Origin: Candidatus Saccharimonadota bacterium
GTDB taxonomy: Bacteria > Patescibacteriota > Saccharimonadia > Saccharimonadales > UBA4665
DNA length: 50,448 nt
Direction: 5' to 3'
NCBI GenBank assembly: GCA_027371825.1
Contig: DAHXLE010000019.1
Span: 1-50,448 of the forward strand
Made by a program: the position numbers and the translations under genes. The notes beneath the pieces were generated by a model. That model searched no databases. It had not been told where the DNA came from and saw only the letters and a program-made list of their open reading frames with translations. Each line of letters opens with the position of its first letter. The stretch's first letter is position 1. Shown in pieces: positions 20,324 to 28,812 of this stretch.

Positions 20324-20753
20324 GTTCAGCTAAACGTCGCACAAACCTAGGTGCTGCGGCGAAAGGTGTTTCGAGCCAGGTCGATGTAATGATCCGGAGC
20401 TTATCGCTTCTTATAACGTCAGCAGGCAAGCACAACACATTGCTATCATCATCATTTCTCGCCAAGCGTGCCTCTCTTTCATCCCAAACTAACGATGCCC
20501 TTATACCTTTGAACCGATTGGCCGCCATACACATCCCCTGTCCGCTGCCACATATAAGAATTCCGCGAGTATCGGGCGAATTGCTGGCAAGTATGGCATT
20601 CGCAACCCTTCCCGCAAATTGAGGAAAGTCATCTGTGGGGTTATAGCCCTTGCTTCCTTCATCGATCACCTCATATCCACCATACTCTAAGTAAGCAATT
20701 AGGTCCGCTTTTACTCCGAATCCTTGATGATCGGCGCCGATATATATCTTCAT
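20307..20753 (-). CDS. rpiB: ribose-5-phosphate isomerase B
   Basis: KIYIGADHQGFGVKADLIAYLEYGGYEVIDEG, GILICGSGQGMCMAANRFKGIRA. Confidence 0.95.
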   Translation of the reverse strand: MKIYIGADHQGFGVKADLIAYLEYGGYEVIDEGSKGYNPTDDFPQFAGRVANAILASNSPDTRGILICGSGQGMCMAANRFKGIRASLVWDEREARLARNDDDSNVLCLPADVIRSDKLRIITSTWLETPFAAAPRFVRRLAELDGLG

Positions 20754-20769
20754 CTATTTTTAATTTATT

Positions 20770-21819
20770 CTATTCGTGCTGATGTTCAGCGGGTTCGTTG
20801 GCGTGGAGTAATTTACCGGTATCGGCCACGACCTCGACCAGCCTGTTGGAATATCCCCATTCGTTGTCGTACCATGCCACCACTTTGAGCATATTATCGT
20901 CAATCACAGCCGTGAGGCTTAGGTCAACGATAGCAGAGTGGCTGTTACCGATGAAATCGCTACTGACCAGTGGTTCGTCGGTTACGTCCAGAATACCTTG
21001 GTAATACGGTTCTTTGGCGGCTTTTTTAAATACCTCATTGACCTCATCAACCGTTACCTTTCGTTTGGTAATTATTACAAAATCGGAAAGCGAGACTACG
21101 GGAGTTGGCACCCTAACGCTCATCCCTCCGAATTTATTAACTAGCACCGGCAATGCCTTAGAAGCCGCTACTGATGCTCCGGTGGTTGTTGGCACTATAT
21201 TCTCGGCCGCATTTCTAGCTTCTCTTAGGTCCTTGGCTGGTGCGTCTTGAAGTTTTTGGCTGGCAGTATAGCTATGTACAGTGGTCATCATAGCCTTCTC
21301 GATGCCAAAATTATTCTCAATAACAGCTGCAACCGGTGTGATGCAATTGGTCGTACAGCTCGCATTGCTAATAATTGCTCCGGCACCTTCGAGTTTATCC
21401 TCATTCACGCCAAGTACAATTGTTTGAGCGTCATCGGCATGATCACCCTTCGATGGGGCACTAAGAACAACTTTTTTAGCACCAGCCGTTATATGAGCCA
21501 TTGCTAGTTCCGGCTTGACAAAAAAACCGGTCGACTCAATCACGACGTCGATGTTCATATCCCTCCACGGAAGAGCGGCCGGATCCTTCTCGGCAAGAAC
21601 TTTTATATGTCGCCCCTCGACTATGAGATCGTTTTCATCAAATCCGACCTCATGTTGGTAAGTACCGTAATTACTGTCATGTTTTAACAAGTGCGCCAAT
21701 GTTTTGGTATCTGTCAGATCGTTAATGGCAACAATTTCTATATCGCTACGTTCAAACGCCACCTTAAAAGCGTTACGGCCAATACGGCCAAATCCATTTA
21801 TTCCCACCCTGGTTTTCAT
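20770..21819 (-). CDS. gap: type I glyceraldehyde-3-phosphate dehydrogenase
   Basis: VGINGFGRIGRNAFKVAFER, SNASCTTNCITPV, WYDNEWGYSNRLVEV. Confidence 0.97.
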   Translation of the reverse strand: MKTRVGINGFGRIGRNAFKVAFERSDIEIVAINDLTDTKTLAHLLKHDSNYGTYQHEVGFDENDLIVEGRHIKVLAEKDPAALPWRDMNIDVVIESTGFFVKPELAMAHITAGAKKVVLSAPSKGDHADDAQTIVLGVNEDKLEGAGAIISNASCTTNCITPVAAVIENNFGIEKAMMTTVHSYTASQKLQDAPAKDLREARNAAENIVPTTTGASVAASKALPVLVNKFGGMSVRVPTPVVSLSDFVIITKRKVTVDEVNEVFKKAAKEPYYQGILDVTDEPLVSSDFIGNSHSAIVDLSLTAVIDDNMLKVVAWYDNEWGYSNRLVEVVADTGKLLHANEPAEHQHE

Positions 21820-22065
21820 TTTTTGATTGACCTTTCGTTAGCTTATAATTATTCTTAATATCCACTTAAATTGTAAGAGCATAAGCGATACGATGCAACC
21901 CCCTGACAAGGTTTCTTCGTTAGATCTACCCAAATAACGTCCTATGCGCATATTTCGTCTGAGCATCTGACTTCAATGTTGTTGCAATAAACAATAGCGG
22001 CCAAAAATAGATGATGGCCCCTACGCCACACACCTTCCTTGTTTTTGAATATTATTACAGAAAGC

Positions 22066-22482
22066 TCACTTAGGCATCAGGTCATGATCAAATACATACT
22101 TATGCATTCTCAGAAGTATGTGGTAGTCGTTGTACGAAGGAAGACTGGTAAAATCCACCCATTCATACTTATCATGCTCGTTACCAAGAACAACATCAAC
22201 CGGTTCATGCAAAATACTTCTAAAGAACAGCCAGCTACCGCTACCGCCGGTTCTTAGATCACTGGTAGCATAGACAAGACGAGGAGCCAGTGGATTTAGC
22301 CCCACTTCTTCACGGCACTCTCTTACCAGGGCTTGTATATGGTCTTCGCCGGTTTCTACTCTGCCGCCAGGTATATCCCAAGCACCGGGGTGAAACGGGT
22401 CACTAGAACTTCTACGTACCAATAACAATTTGTCGTGTGCGTTAAACATCAATGCTCGGACGGTAGTAAAAACTTCAGTCAT
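22066..22482 (-). CDS. NUDIX hydrolase
   Basis: GGRVETGEDHIQALVRECREEVGL Nudix box. Confidence 0.92.
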   Translation of the reverse strand: MTEVFTTVRALMFNAHDKLLLVRRSSSDPFHPGAWDIPGGRVETGEDHIQALVRECREEVGLNPLAPRLVYATSDLRTGGSGSWLFFRSILHEPVDVVLGNEHDKYEWVDFTSLPSYNDYHILLRMHKYVFDHDLMPK

Positions 22483-23252
22483 TAATTATCCTCCTCATAA
22501 AGTTCTTTTATCCGATAATATGAACTCTCTCCGGCAGCTATTAATGATTTCTTGCGGTAATCATAATCGTCACAGCCACAATTGCTTATTAATGCCCCGG
22601 CTTCCTTATAAAGCAAACCTCTGGGCGCATAGTCCCAGTCACCGCCAAAGCCGCTGTCTATAATAACGGCGTCAATACCTCCGTTTGCAAACCTGACAAA
22701 ATCTTTTAAGCTGACAATTTCTTTAACGTTTTTTTTGAGTGTTATGTATTTATTTATTAGTGCATTACTTTTAAGATTCAGTGAATAATCAAGCCAGGCA
22801 TGATTCAGGGGACGATCACTAACATGTATCCTCTTTCCATTTCTATATGCGCCTTTGTTAAGAGTTGCGCTAAATATTTCATCGGTGACGAATTTATATA
22901 TCAGGGTATATATAGGCTCACGATTGCTAACCAGTGTTGCTATATTTCTCGGCAACGGTAGACCGCGGGTAAAACTTTCGGTTCCGTCAATGGGATCGAT
23001 CAACCAAAACGTTTCAGCCCTAGTCTGTCCACCAGCCTCCTCCCCTATGACGCCCACTCCGGGATCGAACTTTTTAAGAATTGATGAAATTTCGTTTTCG
23101 AGTTCAACATCAAATTTGGTGACAACGGTATTATCATCTTTAAGCGTATGGGGCGCATGACCCAAAGCTTCGTTGAGCTTATCTCTGTTGGACTTAAAAA
23201 CTCCGGTCAGGATGGTTTCTGCCCGCCGAAGATAATCCTCTGTCACGTTCAT
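22482..23252 (-). CDS. inositol monophosphatase family protein
   Basis: GVIGEEAGG, WLIDPIDGTESFTRGLPLP, GGDWDYAPRGLLYKEAGA. Confidence 0.93.
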   Translation of the reverse strand: MNVTEDYLRRAETILTGVFKSNRDKLNEALGHAPHTLKDDNTVVTKFDVELENEISSILKKFDPGVGVIGEEAGGQTRAETFWLIDPIDGTESFTRGLPLPRNIATLVSNREPIYTLIYKFVTDEIFSATLNKGAYRNGKRIHVSDRPLNHAWLDYSLNLKSNALINKYITLKKNVKEIVSLKDFVRFANGGIDAVIIDSGFGGDWDYAPRGLLYKEAGALISNCGCDDYDYRKKSLIAAGESSYYRIKELYEEDN

Positions 23253-23254
23253 CG

Positions 23255-23806
23255 TTAATGCTTATTGTAGCTTTCAATGGACTCTTTTATAACATTCTTG
23301 GCATCGTCGATATTGCCCCATCCCAGAACTTTAGTTGATCCGGGCTTTTTAAGATCTTTGTAATGCGAAAAGTGCTGTTCGATTTTCTCCATCCAACGCT
23401 TGCCAAGATCATCCAAAGAACCGATGCTGTCACCGTTATCACGGTCATCTGCCGGAACACAGACAATTTTATAATCCATCTCGGAATCGTCTTCGAAGTT
23501 CAGTACACCTATAACCCTAGCCTTTAAATATACTCCTGTAGGTATGGGTTCTTGACAGTATACTAAAACATCCAGTTCATCACCGTCCTCATCTAAGGTG
23601 CCCGGAATAAATCCGTAATTAACCGGCTTGGCATAAATGCTGGGCTCAACTCTATCCAGCACAAAACAACCTGTCGTACGGTCGTATTCTATTTTTAGAC
23701 TGGAACCCATAGGAATGTCGATGACTGCATTAACTACGCCGTTTTGCCAGTCTCCGGGTTGTAACACTTTGTTGTAATCTGCCATTTTTACCTCCGTTAA
23801 AGTCAT
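23255..23806 (-). CDS. ppa: inorganic pyrophosphatase
   Basis: VVNAVIDIPMGSSLKIEYD, YGFIPGTLDEDGDELDVLV, HYKDLKKP. Confidence 0.96.
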   Translation of the reverse strand: MTLTEVKMADYNKVLQPGDWQNGVVNAVIDIPMGSSLKIEYDRTTGCFVLDRVEPSIYAKPVNYGFIPGTLDEDGDELDVLVYCQEPIPTGVYLKARVIGVLNFEDDSEMDYKIVCVPADDRDNGDSIGSLDDLGKRWMEKIEQHFSHYKDLKKPGSTKVLGWGNIDDAKNVIKESIESYNKH

Positions 23807-23854
23807 GCTTTTGGCTCTTGTACCGTTTTGATTGTACCATGGACACTTGATATA

Positions 23855-25057
23855 TTAATTCTGGACAGGGTGATGTTTGCCTTCGAGATATTCCCTAATC
23901 ATTAAGGCTGCCGTAGCTCCCTCTCCTGAAGCCGAAGCAATCTGCATTGTTGCTCCGCTCCGTATATCACCGGCTGCAAATACACCCTTCATGGACGTTT
24001 CAAGCCGGTTATTGGTTATCACAAATCCGAGCTCATCGAGTTTAATGGCCGATTCTTTTAGAAATTGTGAATTTGGAGACAAACCGACAAAAACAAATAC
24101 ACCATCCGTCGGAAATTCCACCTTAGCATTGGCAACTTTATCGGTACCGACTACTTTGACTACCTGGTCGCCATCACCCACGATCTCATCGGTGGTAGTA
24201 TTAAAGTGAACACTGATCTTGTTTTTGAACTTCGATTCCAATTCTTTTTGAAGCACCTCGCTAGCCCGGAACGATTCTCCTCTGACTAAAATATCTATGT
24301 GGCTTGCGAACCTGGTCAAAAATATAGCCTCTTGAACAGCACTGTTGCCGCCACCGACAACGACTAATCTTTTGTCCCGGTAAAACGCGCCGTCACACGT
24401 AGCACAGTAGTGGACACCTTTGGCATAGTATTCTTTCTCTCCGGGTACGCCTATTTTTTTATAATCACTACCTGTCGCAATTAACACGGCTTTCGCGTAA
24501 TAATCCCCGCTGCTTGTTTCGAGTCGTTTATACTTACCCTCGTCATTTATTTTATTGACCTCCCCAAGCTCAATAACGGCTCCAAAACGCTGCGCCTGTT
24601 GCTGTAAGTTATCCGCCAGAGTCAGTCCTTCTATGCCATCGGGAAATCCTGGGTAGTTGTCTATTTTGTCGGTTACGGCCGCTAAACCGCCCACCACACC
24701 TCTTTCGAAAATCACCGTCTCTATATCTTCTCGCGTGGTATAAATAGCGGCGGCTAGTGAAGCCGGACCTCCGCCGATCATAATGACTTCGTGCGTTGAT
24801 AGCAGGTCCGAAGGAAGTTTTAATGCCGACAAAAGCACTGAATTGTCCGGATCCTGCATAATTTGGCCATCAATTTTGAGCGTCGGTATAGTGTAATGGT
24901 TGTCAGTCAAAGCCAACATTTCTTTTTCCATTTTTTTATCTTTATCGACGTCATGATACCGGTAATCAATTTTATGCTTTTCGAGTATATTCTTAACCCG
25001 CAGACAATCAGGACACCAGTCGGCACCGTAGACCACAACTTCCAGTTTATCTTGCAT
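23855..25057 (-). CDS. trxB: thioredoxin reductase with N-terminal glutaredoxin-like domain
   Basis: N-terminal VVVYGADWCPDCLRVKNIL; then GGGPASLAAAIYTTRE, CATCDGAF redox motif, VFAAGDIRSG. Confidence 0.93.
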   Translation of the reverse strand: MQDKLEVVVYGADWCPDCLRVKNILEKHKIDYRYHDVDKDKKMEKEMLALTDNHYTIPTLKIDGQIMQDPDNSVLLSALKLPSDLLSTHEVIMIGGGPASLAAAIYTTREDIETVIFERGVVGGLAAVTDKIDNYPGFPDGIEGLTLADNLQQQAQRFGAVIELGEVNKINDEGKYKRLETSSGDYYAKAVLIATGSDYKKIGVPGEKEYYAKGVHYCATCDGAFYRDKRLVVVGGGNSAVQEAIFLTRFASHIDILVRGESFRASEVLQKELESKFKNKISVHFNTTTDEIVGDGDQVVKVVGTDKVANAKVEFPTDGVFVFVGLSPNSQFLKESAIKLDELGFVITNNRLETSMKGVFAAGDIRSGATMQIASASGEGATAALMIREYLEGKHHPVQN

Positions 25058-25197
25058 AACTCTCTTTCGTTATATTGTCTTTAATGTAATTATACAGCCT
25101 ATTATCGACATCTTGCCGATGATCTGCTTGCCAGCCAGTAGATTAATATCACAAAATTCCATGATGTTTACCAAAACAACTACAAATAGATTATGCC

Positions 25198-25491
25198 TTA
25201 CGAGAGAGCGGGCGCAAGTTTGGCTAAATTAAATCCAACTATTATCTCACGGCTATCGTCATGTTTTGTAACAACAGTCACCGGGACTGTTCGAGCTCCG
25301 CTGAGCTGTTGGGCTTCGGCGTGCCGTTCGGGATTTGAGTCAAGATTGACCTCGTCGTATATATGTCCTTTAGAGCGTAGATATTTTTTAATCATACCGC
25401 AGTAGGCGCATGAATCAGTAGTAAAAATAGTAATATTCTTGACCATAAGATACCCTCTTTCTTCAACAACTTTTAATTTTTTATTTAACAC
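25198..25491 (-). CDS. glutaredoxin (translation start probably MVKNITIF at 25446)
   Basis: ITIFTTDSCAYCGMIKKYLRSKG, ARTVPVTVV; AAAGAGGGT RBS before the inner Met. Confidence 0.88.
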   Translation of the reverse strand: MLNKKLKVVEERGYLMVKNITIFTTDSCAYCGMIKKYLRSKGHIYDEVNLDSNPERHAEAQQLSGARTVPVTVVTKHDDSREIIVGFNLAKLAPALS

Positions 25492-25494
25492 ACT

Positions 25495-25542
25495 TCATTA
25501 TATATAGTGCATGGTGTTCGTGCAATACACTATATATTGTGT
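25495..25542. promoter_or_regulatory. tandem NrdR-box-like operators
   Basis: TCATTATATATAGTGC (25495-25510) and ACACTATATATTGTGT (25527-25542), 16-bp linker; consensus ACACWATATATWGTGT. Confidence 0.75.
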
Positions 25543-25594
25543 TTTTGTACACGTTTAGTTGGTACAGGTCTTAACTCCTTATGGTTACTGTGGA

Positions 25595-26137
25595 TTACTT
25601 TATTGCCAGCAGTTTAACCACAAAAACTAAAGTCGAGTTGGCAGGAATTGGTCCTTGTCCTGAGCTACCGTAAGCTAAAGCCGGCGGGATAACAAGCCGG
25701 CGTTCTCCGCCAACCCTTAATCCAACCAGGCCTTGATCCCATCCGGGAATAACCTGCCCAGCGCCAAGCTTAAATTCAAATCCTTTCGGGGTCGTAAAAT
25801 CTTCATCAAAAACGATCCCAGTGGAGGCCAAAGTACCGTAGTACTTGACGATTAAGCAGTCTCCCGATTGAGCAGCGGCCCCTGAACCTTTTATTAAATC
25901 TGTGGACTGCAAAGAAGTTGGTAGCGTTACCGGCTTGTATAGCGCTGGGGGCGATAGCGCCAGTTCTGCCGGCGTGCCGCTACAGGTTGAGCTTGTTGTG
26001 TTGCTGCTCGTGTTAGATGAATTTGTGCTCTTCTGTGTAACTAGCTGGAGTATAACCCAGAAACTAAATCCAAAACCCGTTACAAAAAATAGCAACGCCA
26101 TAGTCAGTGCAAAAACCCGTTCGCGTTTTCTAGCCAT
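25595..26137 (-). CDS. membrane-anchored FKBP-type peptidyl-prolyl isomerase
   Basis: N-terminal TM; VKYYGTLASTGIVFDEDF, VIPGWDQGLVGLRVGGERRLVIPPALAYGSSG. Confidence 0.94.
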   Translation of the reverse strand: MARKRERVFALTMALLFFVTGFGFSFWVILQLVTQKSTNSSNTSSNTTSSTCSGTPAELALSPPALYKPVTLPTSLQSTDLIKGSGAAAQSGDCLIVKYYGTLASTGIVFDEDFTTPKGFEFKLGAGQVIPGWDQGLVGLRVGGERRLVIPPALAYGSSGQGPIPANSTLVFVVKLLAIK

Positions 26138-26218
26138 CGTAGATTACTTCCTTACATGCCTATTTACTATGATATTAGAGGTTAAAACCTCTCGTCCTGT
26201 TCTTCGGCATATTATACG

Positions 26219-28003
26219 TCAGATTGCTTCAATTTCGTACTTCTTTAGACGTTTTTCCCCTGCAGTTGTGTGTATTTTTTGAAAATTCAGTAATTTAGCG
26301 TAGATTCCACCGCTATTCTCTAACTCCTCGGGTGTTCCGATTTCTTGAACAATGCCTCCATCGATAGTAATTATTCTGTCGACTGAAGCAATTGTGCTTA
26401 GTCGATGCGCGATAATTAATGTAGTTCTTCCTTTCATGAGTCGCGACAAGGCCTGCTGAACCTTGCGCTCGCTTTTCGTGTCTAAACTTGATGTCGCTTC
26501 ATCCAATATTAGTATCGGGGCGTCTTTTAGAATTGCTCGGGCGATGGCTATCCGCTGCTTTTGACCACCACTCAGTCGTAAACCTCTTTCACCAATTTCA
26601 GTATCGTAGCCCTTCTTAAATTTTGATATGAATTCATGAGCATTCGCCGATTTAGCTGCGGATATTATAGCTCGATCGGTGGCTTGAGCCGACCCATAGG
26701 ATATGTTCTCTCTTATGGTTCCGCTGAATAGATAGGGCTCTTGGAAGACTACGGCAATCGACTCCCTGAGCGATTCCTGCGTTACTTTATTGATATTTTG
26801 GCCATCAATAAGAATTTCTCCGTTTTTAATAGCATAAAGGTGCAGGATCAAACTGGTAATCGTTGTTTTTCCTTGTCCACTTTCTCCGACCAAAGCCGCT
26901 TTCATGCCCGGCTCCAACGAAAAACTGATTTGTTTTAATACTAACGGGCTACCGGGATAGTGAAAGACTACGTTTTTAAATTCTATACTCGCAGACTGGA
27001 TTATTAATTTCTTAGCATTTTTGTCATCTGTTAGATCCGGCCTGACGTCCATAGCATCAAAATAATCTTTGGTGTTGGCGACGGCTCTTTGTGCTTGGTC
27101 AACTACAAAGCTGATACTAAATATAGGTATCCGTATCAGCATGGCGTATTGAATCAGCATAACCATAGTCCCCAGACTGTATAGACCGTGAGCGGTTTCG
27201 ACAAAGATGTAGACAAACACTAGTAAAAAAATAACGTTCAGTACTAAGCGCCGGAGCACATCTTGTTTATGCCAAAACCTACTCTGTGGACGAGTGGTTT
27301 TTACGACCGTTTCAAACCGTTTATTAAAGTACTTGAGTTCACTGGCTTCTCTTAGAAAACTTTTGACGACCTTAATTTGCCCTATGCTCTCGGCAAAACG
27401 GCCGCTTGCTATATCAAGCTGTTCATTGATTTTTTTCTGATAGCTTTGCCATTTTCCGCTAGTTTTGATAGTAAACCCTATGAATATGGGGTAGAGCGAG
27501 AGCAGCATTAAAGCTACCGGCCAAGCATATATGGCGACGATTATCAGCGTAAATATGGTAGAGAAAATAAATTGAAGAAAGTTATTGCTAACCATCTGAA
27601 TAAAGTCCGTGATCTGATTAATGCCTCGGTTCATTCGGTTTATGATCTTACCTGTCAGTTCTGAATCGAAGTACGCCTGCGGAAGGGTTAAGAGGTGTTC
27701 GTAGTATCTTTGGCTCATTAATCGCTGTAACTTGACGGCAACCATGTCACCCAAATAGCCTCCTATGTTGGACATCAACGTTTGACCTACATCGGTTACA
27801 AAAATTAAGACAGCATAGAGTGCCACTAAGTCAATGTCAGCCTTACCCCCGGATAAAAGCTTAGTAATTTGATCTATGGCACCCTTAGTAAATAGCGGCT
27901 GAAGCTGGCTCATCGCCGCCATCAAAATCGTGAAGACTCCAACGCCAATGTAATATCGCCAAAGAGACGATCCAAATTTAAATATTCTTATAATATGTTT
28001 CAT
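26219..28003 (-). CDS. ABC transporter, fused permease/ATP-binding protein
   Basis: ALVGESGQGKTTITSLI Walker A, LSGGQKQRIAIARAIL signature, six-TM N-terminus. Confidence 0.95.
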   Translation of the reverse strand: MKHIIRIFKFGSSLWRYYIGVGVFTILMAAMSQLQPLFTKGAIDQITKLLSGGKADIDLVALYAVLIFVTDVGQTLMSNIGGYLGDMVAVKLQRLMSQRYYEHLLTLPQAYFDSELTGKIINRMNRGINQITDFIQMVSNNFLQFIFSTIFTLIIVAIYAWPVALMLLSLYPIFIGFTIKTSGKWQSYQKKINEQLDIASGRFAESIGQIKVVKSFLREASELKYFNKRFETVVKTTRPQSRFWHKQDVLRRLVLNVIFLLVFVYIFVETAHGLYSLGTMVMLIQYAMLIRIPIFSISFVVDQAQRAVANTKDYFDAMDVRPDLTDDKNAKKLIIQSASIEFKNVVFHYPGSPLVLKQISFSLEPGMKAALVGESGQGKTTITSLILHLYAIKNGEILIDGQNINKVTQESLRESIAVVFQEPYLFSGTIRENISYGSAQATDRAIISAAKSANAHEFISKFKKGYDTEIGERGLRLSGGQKQRIAIARAILKDAPILILDEATSSLDTKSERKVQQALSRLMKGRTTLIIAHRLSTIASVDRIITIDGGIVQEIGTPEELENSGGIYAKLLNFQKIHTTAGEKRLKKYEIEAI

Positions 28004-28124
28004 GCGGAACTAGTATTATTTTTAGTGTTTTATTGAGCCTTATAATAAATAACGTCAACTTGATTTGTGGCGAATAATAAGTAAAAACAGGCATGATTGT
28101 TGAGTGAGGGGTGGCGGGTGGAGG

Positions 28125-28590
28125 AAAAGCATAAAATTGCTTTTAACTGACTCTTTCCGCGGATCACGCATCTATTTTTGTTGACGTTTGAACCCCGGAG
28201 ATATTCTTACATCCTATTCGTACGACAGTGATACGAATGATCAGTTTGAATACCCCCGGGGCTTGTGACGCGCGAAGTCTTTCTATCAGTTCGCTACGAT
28301 GCTCACCAATAGACTGCCAAGGCCTCGCTGCTGTGAACGACTCAACCAACCCTGGTCGGGGATCCGGTTCTTCATGAACGGATTTTTTTCCATCATGAAG
28401 TAGTCGTCCACAACAACCTAAGAGCAACCGCCGTTACTCCTTTAAATTTAGCAGGAAAACTCCCCCTAGGAAGAGCTCTGTGGGAGCGCTCAAGATTGTT
28501 TTCCTGCCCAGAAGAGGGCGCTCGAGACACACGTCTTCTGGTGTGGAGGTAGAGGTTTAAATCCCGATTGGCCCAGGGATTAACCCATAG
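28125..28590 (-). ncRNA. candidate large structured RNA of unknown class
   Basis: series of long near-perfect stems in a non-coding region: 28554-28585, 28508-28541, 28451-28507, 28327-28417 (15 bp, with inner hairpin 28370-28400), 28193-28261, and 28125-28144 terminator-like hairpin; A-rich loops on the minus strand. Confidence 0.65.
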
Positions 28591-28812
28591 CTCCAAACAT
28601 TGTCATTAAAAATAGTGTTAATAATGTCAGCTTAGCTGCTCCATCATCTGAAGCGGCCGGCCAACATTATTATAATCATGCCTGTTAAGGTGCTTTAGAT
28701 GGAGGAACAACCACCGCACGCGCGATTCGCGCTCAACTCCAAAAAGCTGCACAAAATTTTACAGCAAAAACCGCGTATAGTCAATAATTCCGACTTCACA
28801 TGCCCAGTTAAA

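Noticed and set aside
28125-28590. tmRNA or RNase P RNA call for the structured region
   Set aside because: I could not find the conserved P4/CR-I/CR-V sequences of RNase P or the tRNA-like ends and tag ORF of tmRNA on either strand; a divergent member cannot be excluded without covariance models.
28164-28596. Two minus-strand ORFs (87 and 67 aa) in the structured region
   Set aside because: They overlap each other and the strong RNA stems, lack motifs, and are best explained as chance ORFs in a structured RNA.
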